Source: Methylobacterium brachiatum (GTDB lineage: Bacteria; Pseudomonadota; Alphaproteobacteria; Rhizobiales; Beijerinckiaceae). Taken from it: DNA of 64,000 nt. The DNA lies in assembly GCF_020523825.1 (NCBI RefSeq), contig NZ_JAJALK010000008.1, positions 62,001 through 126,000 of the forward strand, given 5' to 3'. Below are positions 11,906 through 20,587 of the stretch, piece by piece. The notes beneath the pieces are model-generated. The model saw only the letters and a program-made list of their open reading frames with translations. It did not search any database and was not told the origin of the DNA. Position numbers and translations under genes: made by a program. Within the stretch, counting starts at the first letter, position 1, and every line of letters starts with the position of its first letter.

Positions 11906-13237
11906 TCAACCGCGTGGTGCGAGCAGATCGCCGCGCCCGACCAGCAGGAAGGCGCCGAGGAACATCGCGGCGACCACGCCGCTCAGGGCCGCCAGCGGCA
12001 GCACCGGGACGAGCCAGCCCGACAGCGCCGTGCCGGCGACCGAGCCGAGGTTCATCGCGGCCATATAGACCTCGAACTGCGTCGCGGCGCCGGCCCTGCC
12101 GCGGCTGGCCTGGAGCAGGGCCGGCATCAGCGCGACGATCAGCAATCCCGGCAGCGCATGGGTGAGCGCCAGGATCAGGGGGGCGGCCGACCCCAGCAGG
12201 CCGGCCGCGATCAGGATGCCGGCCAGCACGAAGGTCATGAGGCTCGCGAGCAGCAGGGCCCGCAGGGGCCCCACCGGCCCGGCACGATCCGACCACAGGC
12301 CGATCGCGAAGGCGCCCGCGGTGCCGCTCACCAGTGCCAAACCCGCCTGGAGGCGGGACAGGGTCGCCGGGTCCCAGCCCCGGCCCTGGAGCAGGTCGAT
12401 CGAGAAGGGCAGCTCGAACAGCCCGAGGGCGGCGTCGAGGCCGAAGCAGAGGGCGAGCAGCTGCAAAGCCCGCTTCCGCCGCAGGGCGAGGCCGAGACGG
12501 CGCAGGAAACGCGAGAACGGCACGCGCCGCGGCGGCGGCCCGCACCTGCCGACATGCAGCAGCGCATCGCCGGGTGCTTCGCGCACGAGAAGCATCGGCA
12601 GGCTCGCCAGGATGCCGGCGGCAAGCAGCGCGGACAGGCTCACGCTCAGCCCGTAGCCCGCCAGCATCCATCCGAGACCGGCGGCGCTGAGGCTGGTCCC
12701 GGCGACGAACCCGGCCCGCGTGCAGGCGCTGACCCGGCCGAGCTCGGCCGCGGGGACGTGGTCCATGATCAGCCGGTCGCAGGCGGTGTCGAGCAGGGAC
12801 GCGAACAGGCTATGGACCAGGAAGGCGAGACCGAGCAGGCCGACCTGATCGACCCCGAGCAGCAGCATCAGGGCGATCGTCGCGTGACACCCGAGGATCG
12901 CCGCCACCGCGAAGGGCCGGCGCCGGCCCATGCGACGATCCCCGGAGCGATCGACAAGCGGACCCCACAGGATCGGCTGCAGCGTCCAGGGCAGGCCGGC
13001 CAGGGCGAAATGAAACCCGACTTCGGTTGCGGCGACGCCGTGCGCGGCCAAGTGATTGGCCAGAGCGGTCAGCGAGAATCCGGCGATCAGCCCTTGGTAG
13101 AGATAGGTCGTGAAGAACACACCGTAGCGAGCGCGCCGCCCGGCCAGATTCGGAGCCTGCAGCCATGTCCGATCGGACCGGCCGCTCAAGTCGTGATGCA
13201 CTTGCCGACCCGCTGCCGCACGACGATGCTCCCCCAC
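11906..13237 (-). CDS. Major facilitator superfamily transporter
   Basis: A 443-residue polytopic membrane protein with about twelve hydrophobic segments and the MFS loop motif WGPLVDRSGDRRMGRRRPF between helices 2 and 3. It resembles the AmpG/PAT branch (muropeptide or acyl-CoA-type permeases), but the substrate cannot be read from sequence. The first 35 residues are hydrophilic, so the true start may be a GTG about 12 codons inside. It follows no clear operon; ligA begins 65 bases beyond its stop. Confidence 0.8.
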   Translation of the reverse strand: MGEHRRAAAGRQVHHDLSGRSDRTWLQAPNLAGRRARYGVFFTTYLYQGLIAGFSLTALANHLAAHGVAATEVGFHFALAGLPWTLQPILWGPLVDRSGDRRMGRRRPFAVAAILGCHATIALMLLLGVDQVGLLGLAFLVHSLFASLLDTACDRLIMDHVPAAELGRVSACTRAGFVAGTSLSAAGLGWMLAGYGLSVSLSALLAAGILASLPMLLVREAPGDALLHVGRCGPPPRRVPFSRFLRRLGLALRRKRALQLLALCFGLDAALGLFELPFSIDLLQGRGWDPATLSRLQAGLALVSGTAGAFAIGLWSDRAGPVGPLRALLLASLMTFVLAGILIAAGLLGSAAPLILALTHALPGLLIVALMPALLQASRGRAGAATQFEVYMAAMNLGSVAGTALSGWLVPVLPLAALSGVVAAMFLGAFLLVGRGDLLAPRG

Positions 13238-13316
13238 CCGCCGTCACCGGACCCGAACCCGTGCCGCTTCGTCACAAGCACCTTACGGCCTGCAGAGCCC
13301 TGTCGGGACGCGTCGC

Positions 13317-14009
13317 GTGAGCGCGGCCGAAGTCTGGATCGTCGATCTCGCGCTTTCAGCCGCGGAGCTCGAACTCTGCGGCACCGTTCTCGACGCGAAG
13401 GAGCGTGACCGTGCCGGCCGCTTCCTCCGTCCGGCCGATCGCGCCCGCTACCAGGCGAGCCATGCAGCGCTTCGGCTGATCCTCGGCGACGCGCTCGGCC
13501 TCCCGCCGGGCGACATCCGCCTGAAAACCGGCGCTGCCGGCAAGCCCGAACTCGTCGACGGCTCCGTGGGCTTCAACCTGTCGCATTCCGGGGGACGCGC
13601 CCTCGTCGGACTCGCGCGGACTGCAGCCATCGGTGTCGATGTCGAGGAGATCAGGCCCATCCCGGACGTCCTGCGCATTGCACGCGGGCAGTTCGCGTCC
13701 GACGAGGCCGCAGCCCTGGCGGCACAGCCCTCGCAGGCGATCAACGCGGCTTTCTTCGGGCTATGGACCCGGAAGGAGGCGGTGGTGAAAGCCTTGGGCA
13801 CCGGCCTGTCATTGCCCCTCGACCGCTTCAGCGTCAGCGTGCCGCCCGCGCCCGCGCGCCTTCTGCGCACGTCCGACGGCGGCGCGATGACTCTTGCCGA
13901 CATCGATGCCGGACCGGATTACGCAGCCACGGCGGCGGTGCAATCCGGCGCGGCTACCGTCGCGGTCCGGCATCTGGCCCAGGACTGGCCGAGCCGTCTG
14001 CGCAGATAG
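13317..14009 (+). CDS. 4'-phosphopantetheinyl transferase (Sfp type)
   Basis: Transfers the phosphopantetheine arm of CoA to a carrier-protein serine. The 230-residue length and the motifs FNLSHSGG, IGVDVEEIRP (Mg-binding, near residue 104) and FFGLWTRKEAVVKALG (near 147) identify the Sfp/HetI/AcpT branch rather than the shorter AcpS. It starts at GTG. No polyketide or peptide synthetase genes are nearby, so the target carrier protein is unknown. It is divergent from the MFS gene, 79 bases apart. Confidence 0.9.
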   Translation: MSAAEVWIVDLALSAAELELCGTVLDAKERDRAGRFLRPADRARYQASHAALRLILGDALGLPPGDIRLKTGAAGKPELVDGSVGFNLSHSGGRALVGLARTAAIGVDVEEIRPIPDVLRIARGQFASDEAAALAAQPSQAINAAFFGLWTRKEAVVKALGTGLSLPLDRFSVSVPPAPARLLRTSDGGAMTLADIDAGPDYAATAAVQSGAATVAVRHLAQDWPSRLRR

Positions 14010-14022
14010 CCCAACACCGGCC

Positions 14023-14051
14023 TTGCGGTCCGGGAAAGGCGCGGCTATAAG
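14023..14051 (+). promoter_or_regulatory. Probable promoter of tRNA-Pro
   Basis: TTGCGG (14023-14028), 17 bases, then TATAAG (14046-14051), ending 37 bases before the mature tRNA 5' end. Confidence 0.5.
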
Positions 14052-14088
14052 CCCGCTGCCGGCAGTTGCGGACACGCAATTCGGCCTT

Positions 14089-14165
14089 CGGAGTGTAGCG
14101 CAGTCTGGTAGCGCACCACGTTCGGGACGTGGGGGTCGCAGGTTCAAATCCTGCCACTCCGACCA
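14089..14165 (+). tRNA. tRNA-Pro (CGG anticodon)
   Basis: The 77-base sequence folds as a full cloverleaf: acceptor CGGAGTG with CACTCCG, D arm with GGTAGCGC, anticodon loop containing CGG, T arm GCAGG-TTCAAAT-CCTGC, and an encoded CCA end. The C1-G72 acceptor pair and G73-CCA fit a bacterial proline tRNA reading CCG. Confidence 0.95.
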
Positions 14166-14369
14166 AGCTCCTTCATGGAGTGGAGGTCTTCCCGCCTTAT
14201 CGCAGTGTTGGTTCGATCGCGTTCTCTGGAACGTGCTCGCCGGCGCTTGGCGATCCTTTCGGACAGATCTGTCGACCTCACCGTCTTGAGCGGACCGGTG
14301 CAGCCTGCTCGGCGGGAGCGGTCCGACCGAGGGCGACGGCCTCCGTCGAACCTTGTATGCGGCCTGCCT

Positions 14370-15425
14370 ATGGCCTCTGAAACACAAGCCGGTTTCCGCT
14401 ACGTCGAGACGTCGCCTGCCGCCTGGGCCGGCTTTGCACGGCTGTTTCTGATCGGCGCGGCTGTCGTGGGGGTCGCCGCATTGCTCGGCATCGCGCTCCT
14501 CGACCCCTACGGCTTGCGTGCGGCCCCCGGCCATCCGCCGGGCCCGATCATGGATACGAACCAGCGGCTCTCCTACCCGCAGATCGCCCGGGGCGGTGCG
14601 TTCGACGCCGCCGTGTTCGGGACCTCGACGGCGCGGCTGCTCGACCCGGCCGCCCTCGATGCCGCCTTCGACGCGCGCTTCGCCAATCTGGCCATGAACG
14701 CCGCGACCCCGGACGAGCAGATCCGCCTGGCTGAACTCTTCCTCGCGCACCGGCCGGTGAAGGCGGTCCTGTTCGGCCTCGACACGACCTGGTGCGCCGC
14801 CGATCCGCCGGCCCGCACCGCCAACGCCTTTCCGGACTGGCTCTACGAGACCGGCACACCCTGGGGCGTCCTGCACCAATTCAGCCTGCGCGCGCTCACG
14901 ACCGCGACGCAGGCGGGGCTCGCGCGCCTCGGCCTGACCCGCCCGCGAATCCGCCCCGACGGCTACGCCGTCTTCACGCCGCCCGAGGCTCTGTACGATG
15001 CCGCGCGTGCCCGCGCGCATATCCGGGCCGGCGCCCTCGATTCGGCGGCATCCTTCGACCGGCCGGATGCCCCGATGCCGGCGCTCGCGCGGCTCGATGC
15101 GCTCCTCGGACGCGTCCCGCAGAACGCCTTGAAGCTCCTCGCCTTCATGCCGGTCCACGCGGCCGCGCAGGGCGCGCCCGGCACCCCGGCGGGCCGGCGG
15201 GAGCAGGCCTGCAAGGCCCGTGTCTCGGCGATCGGTGCCGGACACGGAGCCGTCGTGGTCGATTTCCGCTTCGCCTCGCCCGTGACCACGCAGGACGCGA
15301 ATTACTGGGACGCGCTGCATTACCGCCTGCCGGTGGCGGCGCGGATCGTGGCGGGCCTGAGAGAGGCCGTCAGCGCAGGCGCCGACGACCCGGCCGGGTT
15401 CTACCGGGTCCTGGCCCACCCGTAA
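14370..15425 (+). CDS. Membrane-anchored hypothetical protein, SGNH-like
   Basis: The 351-residue product has one membrane helix at about residues 20-42 and then a large domain outside the cytoplasm. AAVFGTSTARLLDP resembles the block I region (GxS) of SGNH/DltD-like proteins. A late NYWDALHYR looks like the Asp-x-x-His block. Such proteins often act in cell-envelope or polysaccharide modification, but no substrate can be assigned. The frame is open 65 codons further upstream; I chose the ATG before ASETQAGF because the upstream residues look like read-through of non-coding DNA next to the tRNA. Confidence 0.65.
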   Translation: MASETQAGFRYVETSPAAWAGFARLFLIGAAVVGVAALLGIALLDPYGLRAAPGHPPGPIMDTNQRLSYPQIARGGAFDAAVFGTSTARLLDPAALDAAFDARFANLAMNAATPDEQIRLAELFLAHRPVKAVLFGLDTTWCAADPPARTANAFPDWLYETGTPWGVLHQFSLRALTTATQAGLARLGLTRPRIRPDGYAVFTPPEALYDAARARAHIRAGALDSAASFDRPDAPMPALARLDALLGRVPQNALKLLAFMPVHAAAQGAPGTPAGRREQACKARVSAIGAGHGAVVVDFRFASPVTTQDANYWDALHYRLPVAARIVAGLREAVSAGADDPAGFYRVLAHP

Positions 15426-15432
15426 CGCGCGC

Positions 15433-16572
15433 CTATCCGGCGGCGGCGCGCTCGGCCCGCACCCAGCCCTCCCGGGTGCTGGCGCAGTAATCCGCGAAAC
15501 GCCCCTCGCGGATCGCCGCCCGGGCGCCCGCCATCAGGTCCTGGTAGTAGGCGAGGTTGTTCCAGGTCAGCAGCATCATGCCCAGGATCTCGTTCGACCG
15601 GACGAGATGGTGCAGATAGGCCCGGGAATAGTCCCGCGCGGCCGGGCAGGACGAGGTCTCGTCCAGCGGCGCCGTATCCTCGGCATGGCGGGCATTGCGC
15701 AGGTTGACCCGGCCGTTCCGGGTATAGGCGAGGCCGTGGCGGCCGGCCCGGGTCGGCATCACGCAGTCGAACATGTCGATGCCGCGGGCGACCGCCCCCA
15801 GGATGTCGTCGGGCGTGCCCACGCCCATCAGGTAACGCGGCTTGGCCTGCGGCAGGTGCGGCTCCACGGTCTCGATCATGGCGAACATCACCGCCTGCGG
15901 CTCCCCGACCGCGAGGCCGCCGACCGCGTAGCCCTTCAGGTCGAGGTCGGTCAGGGCGCGGGCGCTCTCGATGCGGAGCGCCGGGACGTCGCCGCCCTGG
16001 ACGATGCCAAATAGTGCCTTGCCCGGCTGCTCGCCGAACGCCACCCGGCAGCGCTCTGCCCAGCGCAGGGACAGATGCATGGCCTTCTCGATCGCCTTGT
16101 GCTCGGCCGGCAGGCGCACGCACTCGTCGAGCTGCATCTGGATGTCGGAGCCGAGCAGGCCCTGGATCTCGATCGAGCGCTCCGGGCTCATGTGATGGGC
16201 CGTGCCGTCGATATGCGAGCGGAAGGTCACCCCCTGCTCGTCGATCTTCCGCAGGGCCGAGAGCGACATCACCTGGAAGCCGCCGGAATCGGTCAGGATC
16301 GGCCGCTCCCAATTCATGAAGGTGTGCAGGCCGCCGAGCCGCGCCATCCGCTCGGGGCCGGGGCGCAGCATTAGGTGGTAGGTGTTGCCCAGCACGACGT
16401 CGGCGCCGAGCTCCCGGACCTGACCGGGATACATCGCCTTGACGGTCGCGGCGGTGCCCACGGGCATGAAGGCCGGCGTGCGGATGTTCCCGCGCGGCGT
16501 CGCGATCTCGCCGGTCCGGGCGGTGCCGTCCTGCCCGTGCAGGGTGAAGCCGAAGGGCACGGTCTCGGTCAT
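15433..16572 (-). CDS. tgt: tRNA-guanine(34) transglycosylase with degenerate zinc site
   Basis: Exchanges guanine-34 for preQ1 in GUN-anticodon tRNAs. The 379 residues include [18 protein letters not shown] and the nucleophile region [12 protein letters not shown]. The zinc site is abnormal. Where TGTs have CxCxxC, this protein has Ser307-Ser-Cys309-Pro-Ala-Ala312, and the fourth ligand His is Asn338 ([11 protein letters not shown]). The spacing from 312 to 338 equals that between the Zymomonas ligands Cys323 and His349. The rest of the fold is intact and the gene overlaps queA by four bases (ATGA), so it is probably functional without the metal. Confidence 0.93.
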   Translation of the reverse strand: MTETVPFGFTLHGQDGTARTGEIATPRGNIRTPAFMPVGTAATVKAMYPGQVRELGADVVLGNTYHLMLRPGPERMARLGGLHTFMNWERPILTDSGGFQVMSLSALRKIDEQGVTFRSHIDGTAHHMSPERSIEIQGLLGSDIQMQLDECVRLPAEHKAIEKAMHLSLRWAERCRVAFGEQPGKALFGIVQGGDVPALRIESARALTDLDLKGYAVGGLAVGEPQAVMFAMIETVEPHLPQAKPRYLMGVGTPDDILGAVARGIDMFDCVMPTRAGRHGLAYTRNGRVNLRNARHAEDTAPLDETSSCPAARDYSRAYLHHLVRSNEILGMMLLTWNNLAYYQDLMAGARAAIREGRFADYCASTREGWVRAERAAAG

Positions 16573-17633
16573 GGCATGTCCGCGCGCGGGCCCGGAAACA
16601 GGAGGCTGGCGTCGCCGTAGGAGTAGAAGCGGTAGCCGCTCCGGATCGCGTGCGCGTAGGCCGCCCGCATCGTGTCGAGGCCCGAGAAGGCCGAGACCAG
16701 CATGAACAGCGTCGAGCGCGGCAGGTGGAAATTGGTCACGAGCGCATCGACCGCGCGGAACCGGTAGCCGGGCGTGATGAAGATGTCGGTCGGCCCCGAG
16801 AACGCCGAGAGCGTGCCCGCGGGGCTCGCGGCGCTCTCCAGCAGGCGCAGGGCCGTCGTGCCCACGGCGACGATCCGGCCGCCGGCGGCCCGGACCGCGT
16901 TGAGGGCGGCGGCGGTCTCGGCATCGAGGATGCCGATCTCCGCATGCATCCGGTGGCCCTCGGTATCGTCCGCCTTGACCGGCAGGAACGTCCCGGCGCC
17001 GACATGCAGGGTGACGTGGTGGCGCTGCAGGCCGGCTGCGTCGATCGCCGCCAGCAGGTCATCGGAGAAGTGCAGCCCCGCGGTCGGCGCGGCGACGGCT
17101 CCGGGATGGCGGGCATAGACGGTCTGATAGTCGGTCGTGTCGCGGGCGTCGGTGGGGCGCTTGCCGGCGATGTAGGGAGGCAGGGGCAGGGCGCCTTCCA
17201 GCGCGATCTGGGCGTCGAGGTCTGGGCCGGCGCGGTCGAAATCGAAGACGATCTCGCCGGCCTCGCCCTTCTCGACGACGGTGGCGCGGAGGTCCCCGAA
17301 CTGAAGCGCGTCGCCGGCCGTCAGGCGCTTGGCCGGCCGGGCGAAGGCGCGCCAGCGCGCCGGCGCTTCGCGCAGGTGCAGCATCACCTCGGTGCGCTGC
17401 CCCGGAGCGCCGGGGCGGGTGCGCACGCCGATGAGGCGCGCCGGGATCACCCGCGTATCGTTGAAGACCAAGGCGTCGCCGGCCCGGAGCGCACCGGGCA
17501 GGTCGCGCACGCTGCAATCCGCCAGGGCATCGCCCGGACGCACCACGAGGAGCCGCCCGGCATCCCGCGGCTCGGCCGGGCGCAGGGCGATACAGCTCTC
17601 CGGCAGATCGAAATCGAACAGGTCCACGCGCAT
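16569..17633 (-). CDS. queA: S-adenosylmethionine:tRNA ribosyltransferase-isomerase
   Basis: Transfers and isomerises the ribosyl group of SAM onto preQ1-tRNA to make epoxyqueuosine, the step after Tgt. The 354 residues show [24 protein letters not shown] at the N-terminus, [26 protein letters not shown] and [15 protein letters not shown]. The start is the ATG before [11 protein letters not shown]. It is the promoter-proximal gene of queA-tgt and the ATGA overlap implies translational coupling. Confidence 0.96.
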   Translation of the reverse strand: MRVDLFDFDLPESCIALRPAEPRDAGRLLVVRPGDALADCSVRDLPGALRAGDALVFNDTRVIPARLIGVRTRPGAPGQRTEVMLHLREAPARWRAFARPAKRLTAGDALQFGDLRATVVEKGEAGEIVFDFDRAGPDLDAQIALEGALPLPPYIAGKRPTDARDTTDYQTVYARHPGAVAAPTAGLHFSDDLLAAIDAAGLQRHHVTLHVGAGTFLPVKADDTEGHRMHAEIGILDAETAAALNAVRAAGGRIVAVGTTALRLLESAASPAGTLSAFSGPTDIFITPGYRFRAVDALVTNFHLPRSTLFMLVSAFSGLDTMRAAYAHAIRSGYRFYSYGDASLLFPGPRADMP

Positions 17634-17731
17634 CGCCGGGTGCCTGCACCGAACCGGACGCGGTTTCAACCTCGGAACCGGTTCGCACCCCTGCCGGTTC
17701 TCGCCTCACCGAAGCGGGAGAGGCCCGACAT

Positions 17732-17980
17732 ATGCCCTGGTACGCCGTGCGACCCCGCGATGCCGCCGATCCCCGCTGGCCGCTGCCCGGCACCGAGCAG
17801 ATCGTCCTCAAAGCCGAGGATCCGGACAACGCCCGCGCCAAGTTCGAGGAAGCCTATCCGAGCGAGCCCTTCCGCAGCCCGGCCGTGCCGGTGCCGAATA
17901 CCGGGGCGGGAAGCTTCCGGGGCGACGCGGAGGCGCTGATCGTCTCGGAAACCGCCGAGCCGGCTTCACCGCGGGACTGA
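17732..17980 (+). CDS. Small conserved-looking hypothetical protein
   Basis: An 82-residue acidic protein (MPWYAVRPRDAADPRWPL, then EQIVLKAEDPDNARAKFEEAY) with no membrane segment. A good ribosome site (GGGAGAG) precedes the ATG. The pattern of a beta strand followed by DPDNARAKFEEAY suggests a small alpha/beta fold. No family is recognised. A second small gene follows after five bases. Confidence 0.6.
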   Translation: MPWYAVRPRDAADPRWPLPGTEQIVLKAEDPDNARAKFEEAYPSEPFRSPAVPVPNTGAGSFRGDAEALIVSETAEPASPRD

Positions 17981-17985
17981 GCACG

Positions 17986-18207
17986 ATGCTGAAGACGAGC
18001 CGAATCGGTCGCGTGACCCTGGATGGCCAGCTCATCGGCTATTGGGACCGCGAAGCGGCACGCCTGGAGGCGATCGCGGCGTCGGCGCGCTTCGGCTGGC
18101 AGCGGCGCCGGATCCTGCGGAAGGTGGCGGATGCGCGGGCCAAGGCCGAACGCAGCCGCCAGCGCGAAGCCGCCCGGAGCCCGGCCGCACAGCCCACCCA
18201 GGCATAG
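17986..18207 (+). CDS. Small basic hypothetical protein
   Basis: A 73-residue, Arg/Ala-rich helical protein (MLKTSRIGRVTLDGQLIGYWDREAARLEAI start, written here only in part: GRVTLDGQLIGYWDREA). A long amphipathic helix with many Arg runs from about residue 20 to 60. No known domain. It is probably co-transcribed with the gene ending at 17980. Confidence 0.5.
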   Translation: MLKTSRIGRVTLDGQLIGYWDREAARLEAIAASARFGWQRRRILRKVADARAKAERSRQREAARSPAAQPTQA

Positions 18208-18304
18208 CCGAAGCTAAGACTCTTTCGCCAGCGTCGAAGCTTTGCCGTGGCCTGAGGCAAGCTGCATCCCGTATGGGCACGTCGACCCGTGATCGGCGCA
18301 TCCC

Positions 18305-19192
18305 ATGGACCGGACCCAGAAAGCAGCCCTCCTCAGCGCCGGTATCGGCCTCGTCGTGACCGTGCTGAAGTTTTACGCGGCCTGGCTCACCAGCAGCCTG
18401 GCGCTCTACTCGGACGCGCTCGAGAGCATCATCAACGTGGTCGCGGCGGTCGGCGCCTTCGTGGCCCTGCGGGTGGCCGCGCGCCCGGCCGACGCCGAGC
18501 ATCCCTACGGGCACCACAAGGCGGAATTCTTCTCCGCGGTGATCGAAGGCGCGCTCATCATCGTGGCCGCGATCCTGATCCTGCGGGAGGCCTATTTCGG
18601 CCTGCTGGCGCCGAAGCCCCTCGACGCGCCGGCCCTGGGCCTCGCCATCAATCTCGGGGCCGGCGGGATCAACGCCGCCTGGGCCTGGGCGCTGATGCGC
18701 TGGGGCCGGGCCTGGCGCTCACCGGCGCTGATCGCGGATGCGCGCCACATCGTGGCCGACGTCGTGACCTCGTGCGGCGTCCTCGTCGGCGTCGCCGCGG
18801 TGTGGCTGACCGGCTATCCGATCCTCGACCCGGCGGTGGCCGGCTTGGTGGCGCTCAACATCCTCTGGTCCGGCTTCCGCATGGTCCGCGAATCGGTCGA
18901 CGGGCTGATGGATCGGGCGGCGCCGGCCGACATGGTCTGCGAGATCCGCTCGCTGATCTCCCGCCACGGGGAGGGCGCCCTGGAAGCCCACGATGTCCGG
19001 ACTCGCTCCGCCGGACAGGCGACCTTCATCGATTTCCATCTCGTGGTCCCCGGGACCATGACCGTCGAGGCCTCGCACGCCATCTGCGACCGGCTCGAGA
19101 ATGCCCTGGAAACCACGATTCCCGGGGCGGTCGTCACCATCCATGTCGAGCCCGGCGAGGAGGCCAAGGCCCGGGGCCTGCCGGTCCTCTGA
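18305..19192 (+). CDS. Cation diffusion facilitator family transporter
   Basis: CDF proteins export divalent metals (Zn, Fe, Co, Mn) by proton antiport. The 295 residues have about six membrane helices and a C-terminal cytoplasmic domain (from about residue 205, with THIHVEPGEEA-like ending VTIHVEPGEE). The first metal-site motif is YSDALES rather than the common HxxxD, and HPYGHHKAEFF follows helix 2 as usual. Metal specificity is not assignable. A perfect hairpin terminator follows. Confidence 0.88.
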   Translation: MDRTQKAALLSAGIGLVVTVLKFYAAWLTSSLALYSDALESIINVVAAVGAFVALRVAARPADAEHPYGHHKAEFFSAVIEGALIIVAAILILREAYFGLLAPKPLDAPALGLAINLGAGGINAAWAWALMRWGRAWRSPALIADARHIVADVVTSCGVLVGVAAVWLTGYPILDPAVAGLVALNILWSGFRMVRESVDGLMDRAAPADMVCEIRSLISRHGEGALEAHDVRTRSAGQATFIDFHLVVPGTMTVEASHAICDRLENALETTIPGAVVTIHVEPGEEAKARGLPVL

Positions 19193-19223
19193 CTCGCACG
19201 GGTTCCGCATCCCGTACACCAAG

Positions 19224-19270
19224 CGTGTCGGCGTCCCGGAGCCTGCCGCCGGGACGCCGACACGGATTTT
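19224..19270 (+). terminator. Intrinsic terminator after the CDF gene
   Basis: A perfect 16-base-pair stem (19224-19239 with 19249-19264, nine-base loop) followed by GATTTT. It separates the CDF gene from the convergent sfnB gene. Confidence 0.75.
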
Positions 19271-19281
19271 CAGTTCACGGG

Positions 19282-20538
19282 TCAGCTCCAGGCGTGGAAC
19301 GGCGGCGCGATGCCGTTCAGCGCGTGGTTGCCAATGATGGCGACCTTCCAGCGGACCGGATCGTGCAAGGTATGGGTCCGAGCGTTGCGCCAGTGCCGGT
19401 CGAGATTCTCGGCGGCCAGCGTCGAGCGGGTGCCGGAGAGTTCGAACAGCTTGTTGGAGGCGGCCAGGGCGATATCCGTGGTCAGCACCTTCGCCTCCGC
19501 GACCGCGAGCTGCGCGGCGGCGACGCTCTCCGCATCCGGCCGGGCCACCGCCGCGTCGAGGGCGAGCCCGGCCTTGTCGAGCAGGGCTTCGGCCGCATGC
19601 TGGCGGATGGTGAGGTTGCCCACCGCCTGGATCGTGTAGGGGTCGTCGGAGGCGCGTTCCTGCCCGCTGTCGATCCAGGGCCGCGCCTTCTCGCGCACGA
19701 AGCGGATCGTGTCGTTCAGGGCCTCGCGGCCGATGCCGGCATCCACCGCCGCCTGGATGATCTGGAAGATCGCCCCGTCCGCGCTCGGCGCCTCGTAGCC
19801 CCTCCAGGCTGGGACCAGGTGGGTCTTCTCCACCCGGACATCCTCGATCAGCACAGTACCGCTCGCCGTGCCGCGCTGGCCGAAGCTCGACCAATCGTCG
19901 ATCACGCTGAGCCCGGGCGCGTCCCGCTCGGCGATGGCGTACCAGGCCCGCCCCTCGGCATCGAGGGCGACGATCGGCACGAGATGGGCCAGCAGCGCCC
20001 CGGTGGCGTAGAATTTCTGGCCGCGCACGATCACGTGGTCGCCGTGATCGGTGAACCGGGTCTCGAAATCGGCCGCCCGCTTGGTCCCGCGCTCGGAGAA
20101 GGCGTTGCCGAACCGGGTGCCGCGCAGGACCTCCCCGAACAGCAGCTGCTTCTGCGGCTCGTCCGAGACCGTCCGGATCGCCGCCACGATTCCCAGATGG
20201 TTCTGCGCGATCTGCCCGATGGCCGGATCGGCCGCCGAGATGATCGCGATGACCTGCGCCAGCGTCTTGTAGGAGACCTCCGGGCCGCCATAAGCCTTCG
20301 GCACGTTGATCGACCACAGGCCGCTCTGGGAGAAGGCGTCGAGTTCGGCCAGGGGCCGCGCGTGGTTCCGGTCGCGTTCGGACGCGCCGAGGCGGAACTC
20401 GGCGGCCAGGCGGTGGGCCACCGCCAGGGCCTCGGCATCGTCACGGATCACGTGTGCGGGGGAGGGCGGGCGCGCCGGGCCTGGGACGCCCTGGCGTGTC
20501 TGGGTTTCGAGCGTGCGCGCATCGACCGCGATGTTCAT
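19282..20538 (-). CDS. sfnB: SfnB-family sulfur acquisition oxidoreductase
   Basis: A 418-residue acyl-CoA-dehydrogenase-fold flavoprotein of the SfnB/DszC-like branch: AYGGPEVSYKTLAQVIAIIS, SAADPAIGQIAQNH, FGNAFSERGTKRA and a C-terminal RTHTLHDPVRWKVAIIGN. The members of this branch work in uptake of sulfur from dimethylsulfone and related organosulfur compounds under sulfate limitation. It lies 49 bases downstream of sfnG on the same strand, so the two are probably one transcript. Exact reaction is unproven for the family. Confidence 0.85.
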   Translation of the reverse strand: MNIAVDARTLETQTRQGVPGPARPPSPAHVIRDDAEALAVAHRLAAEFRLGASERDRNHARPLAELDAFSQSGLWSINVPKAYGGPEVSYKTLAQVIAIISAADPAIGQIAQNHLGIVAAIRTVSDEPQKQLLFGEVLRGTRFGNAFSERGTKRAADFETRFTDHGDHVIVRGQKFYATGALLAHLVPIVALDAEGRAWYAIAERDAPGLSVIDDWSSFGQRGTASGTVLIEDVRVEKTHLVPAWRGYEAPSADGAIFQIIQAAVDAGIGREALNDTIRFVREKARPWIDSGQERASDDPYTIQAVGNLTIRQHAAEALLDKAGLALDAAVARPDAESVAAAQLAVAEAKVLTTDIALAASNKLFELSGTRSTLAAENLDRHWRNARTHTLHDPVRWKVAIIGNHALNGIAPPFHAWS

Positions 20539-20587
20539 GGCTCACTCCGAATGGGACGGTTTCGTCTGATGAGATCAGGCGCGGCGA

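Noticed and set aside
14175-14369. N-terminal extension of the SGNH-like membrane protein starting right after tRNA-Pro
   Set aside because: The extra 65 residues are Arg/Ser-rich without structure and would put the membrane anchor in the middle; the ATG at 14370 gives a normal N-terminal anchor.
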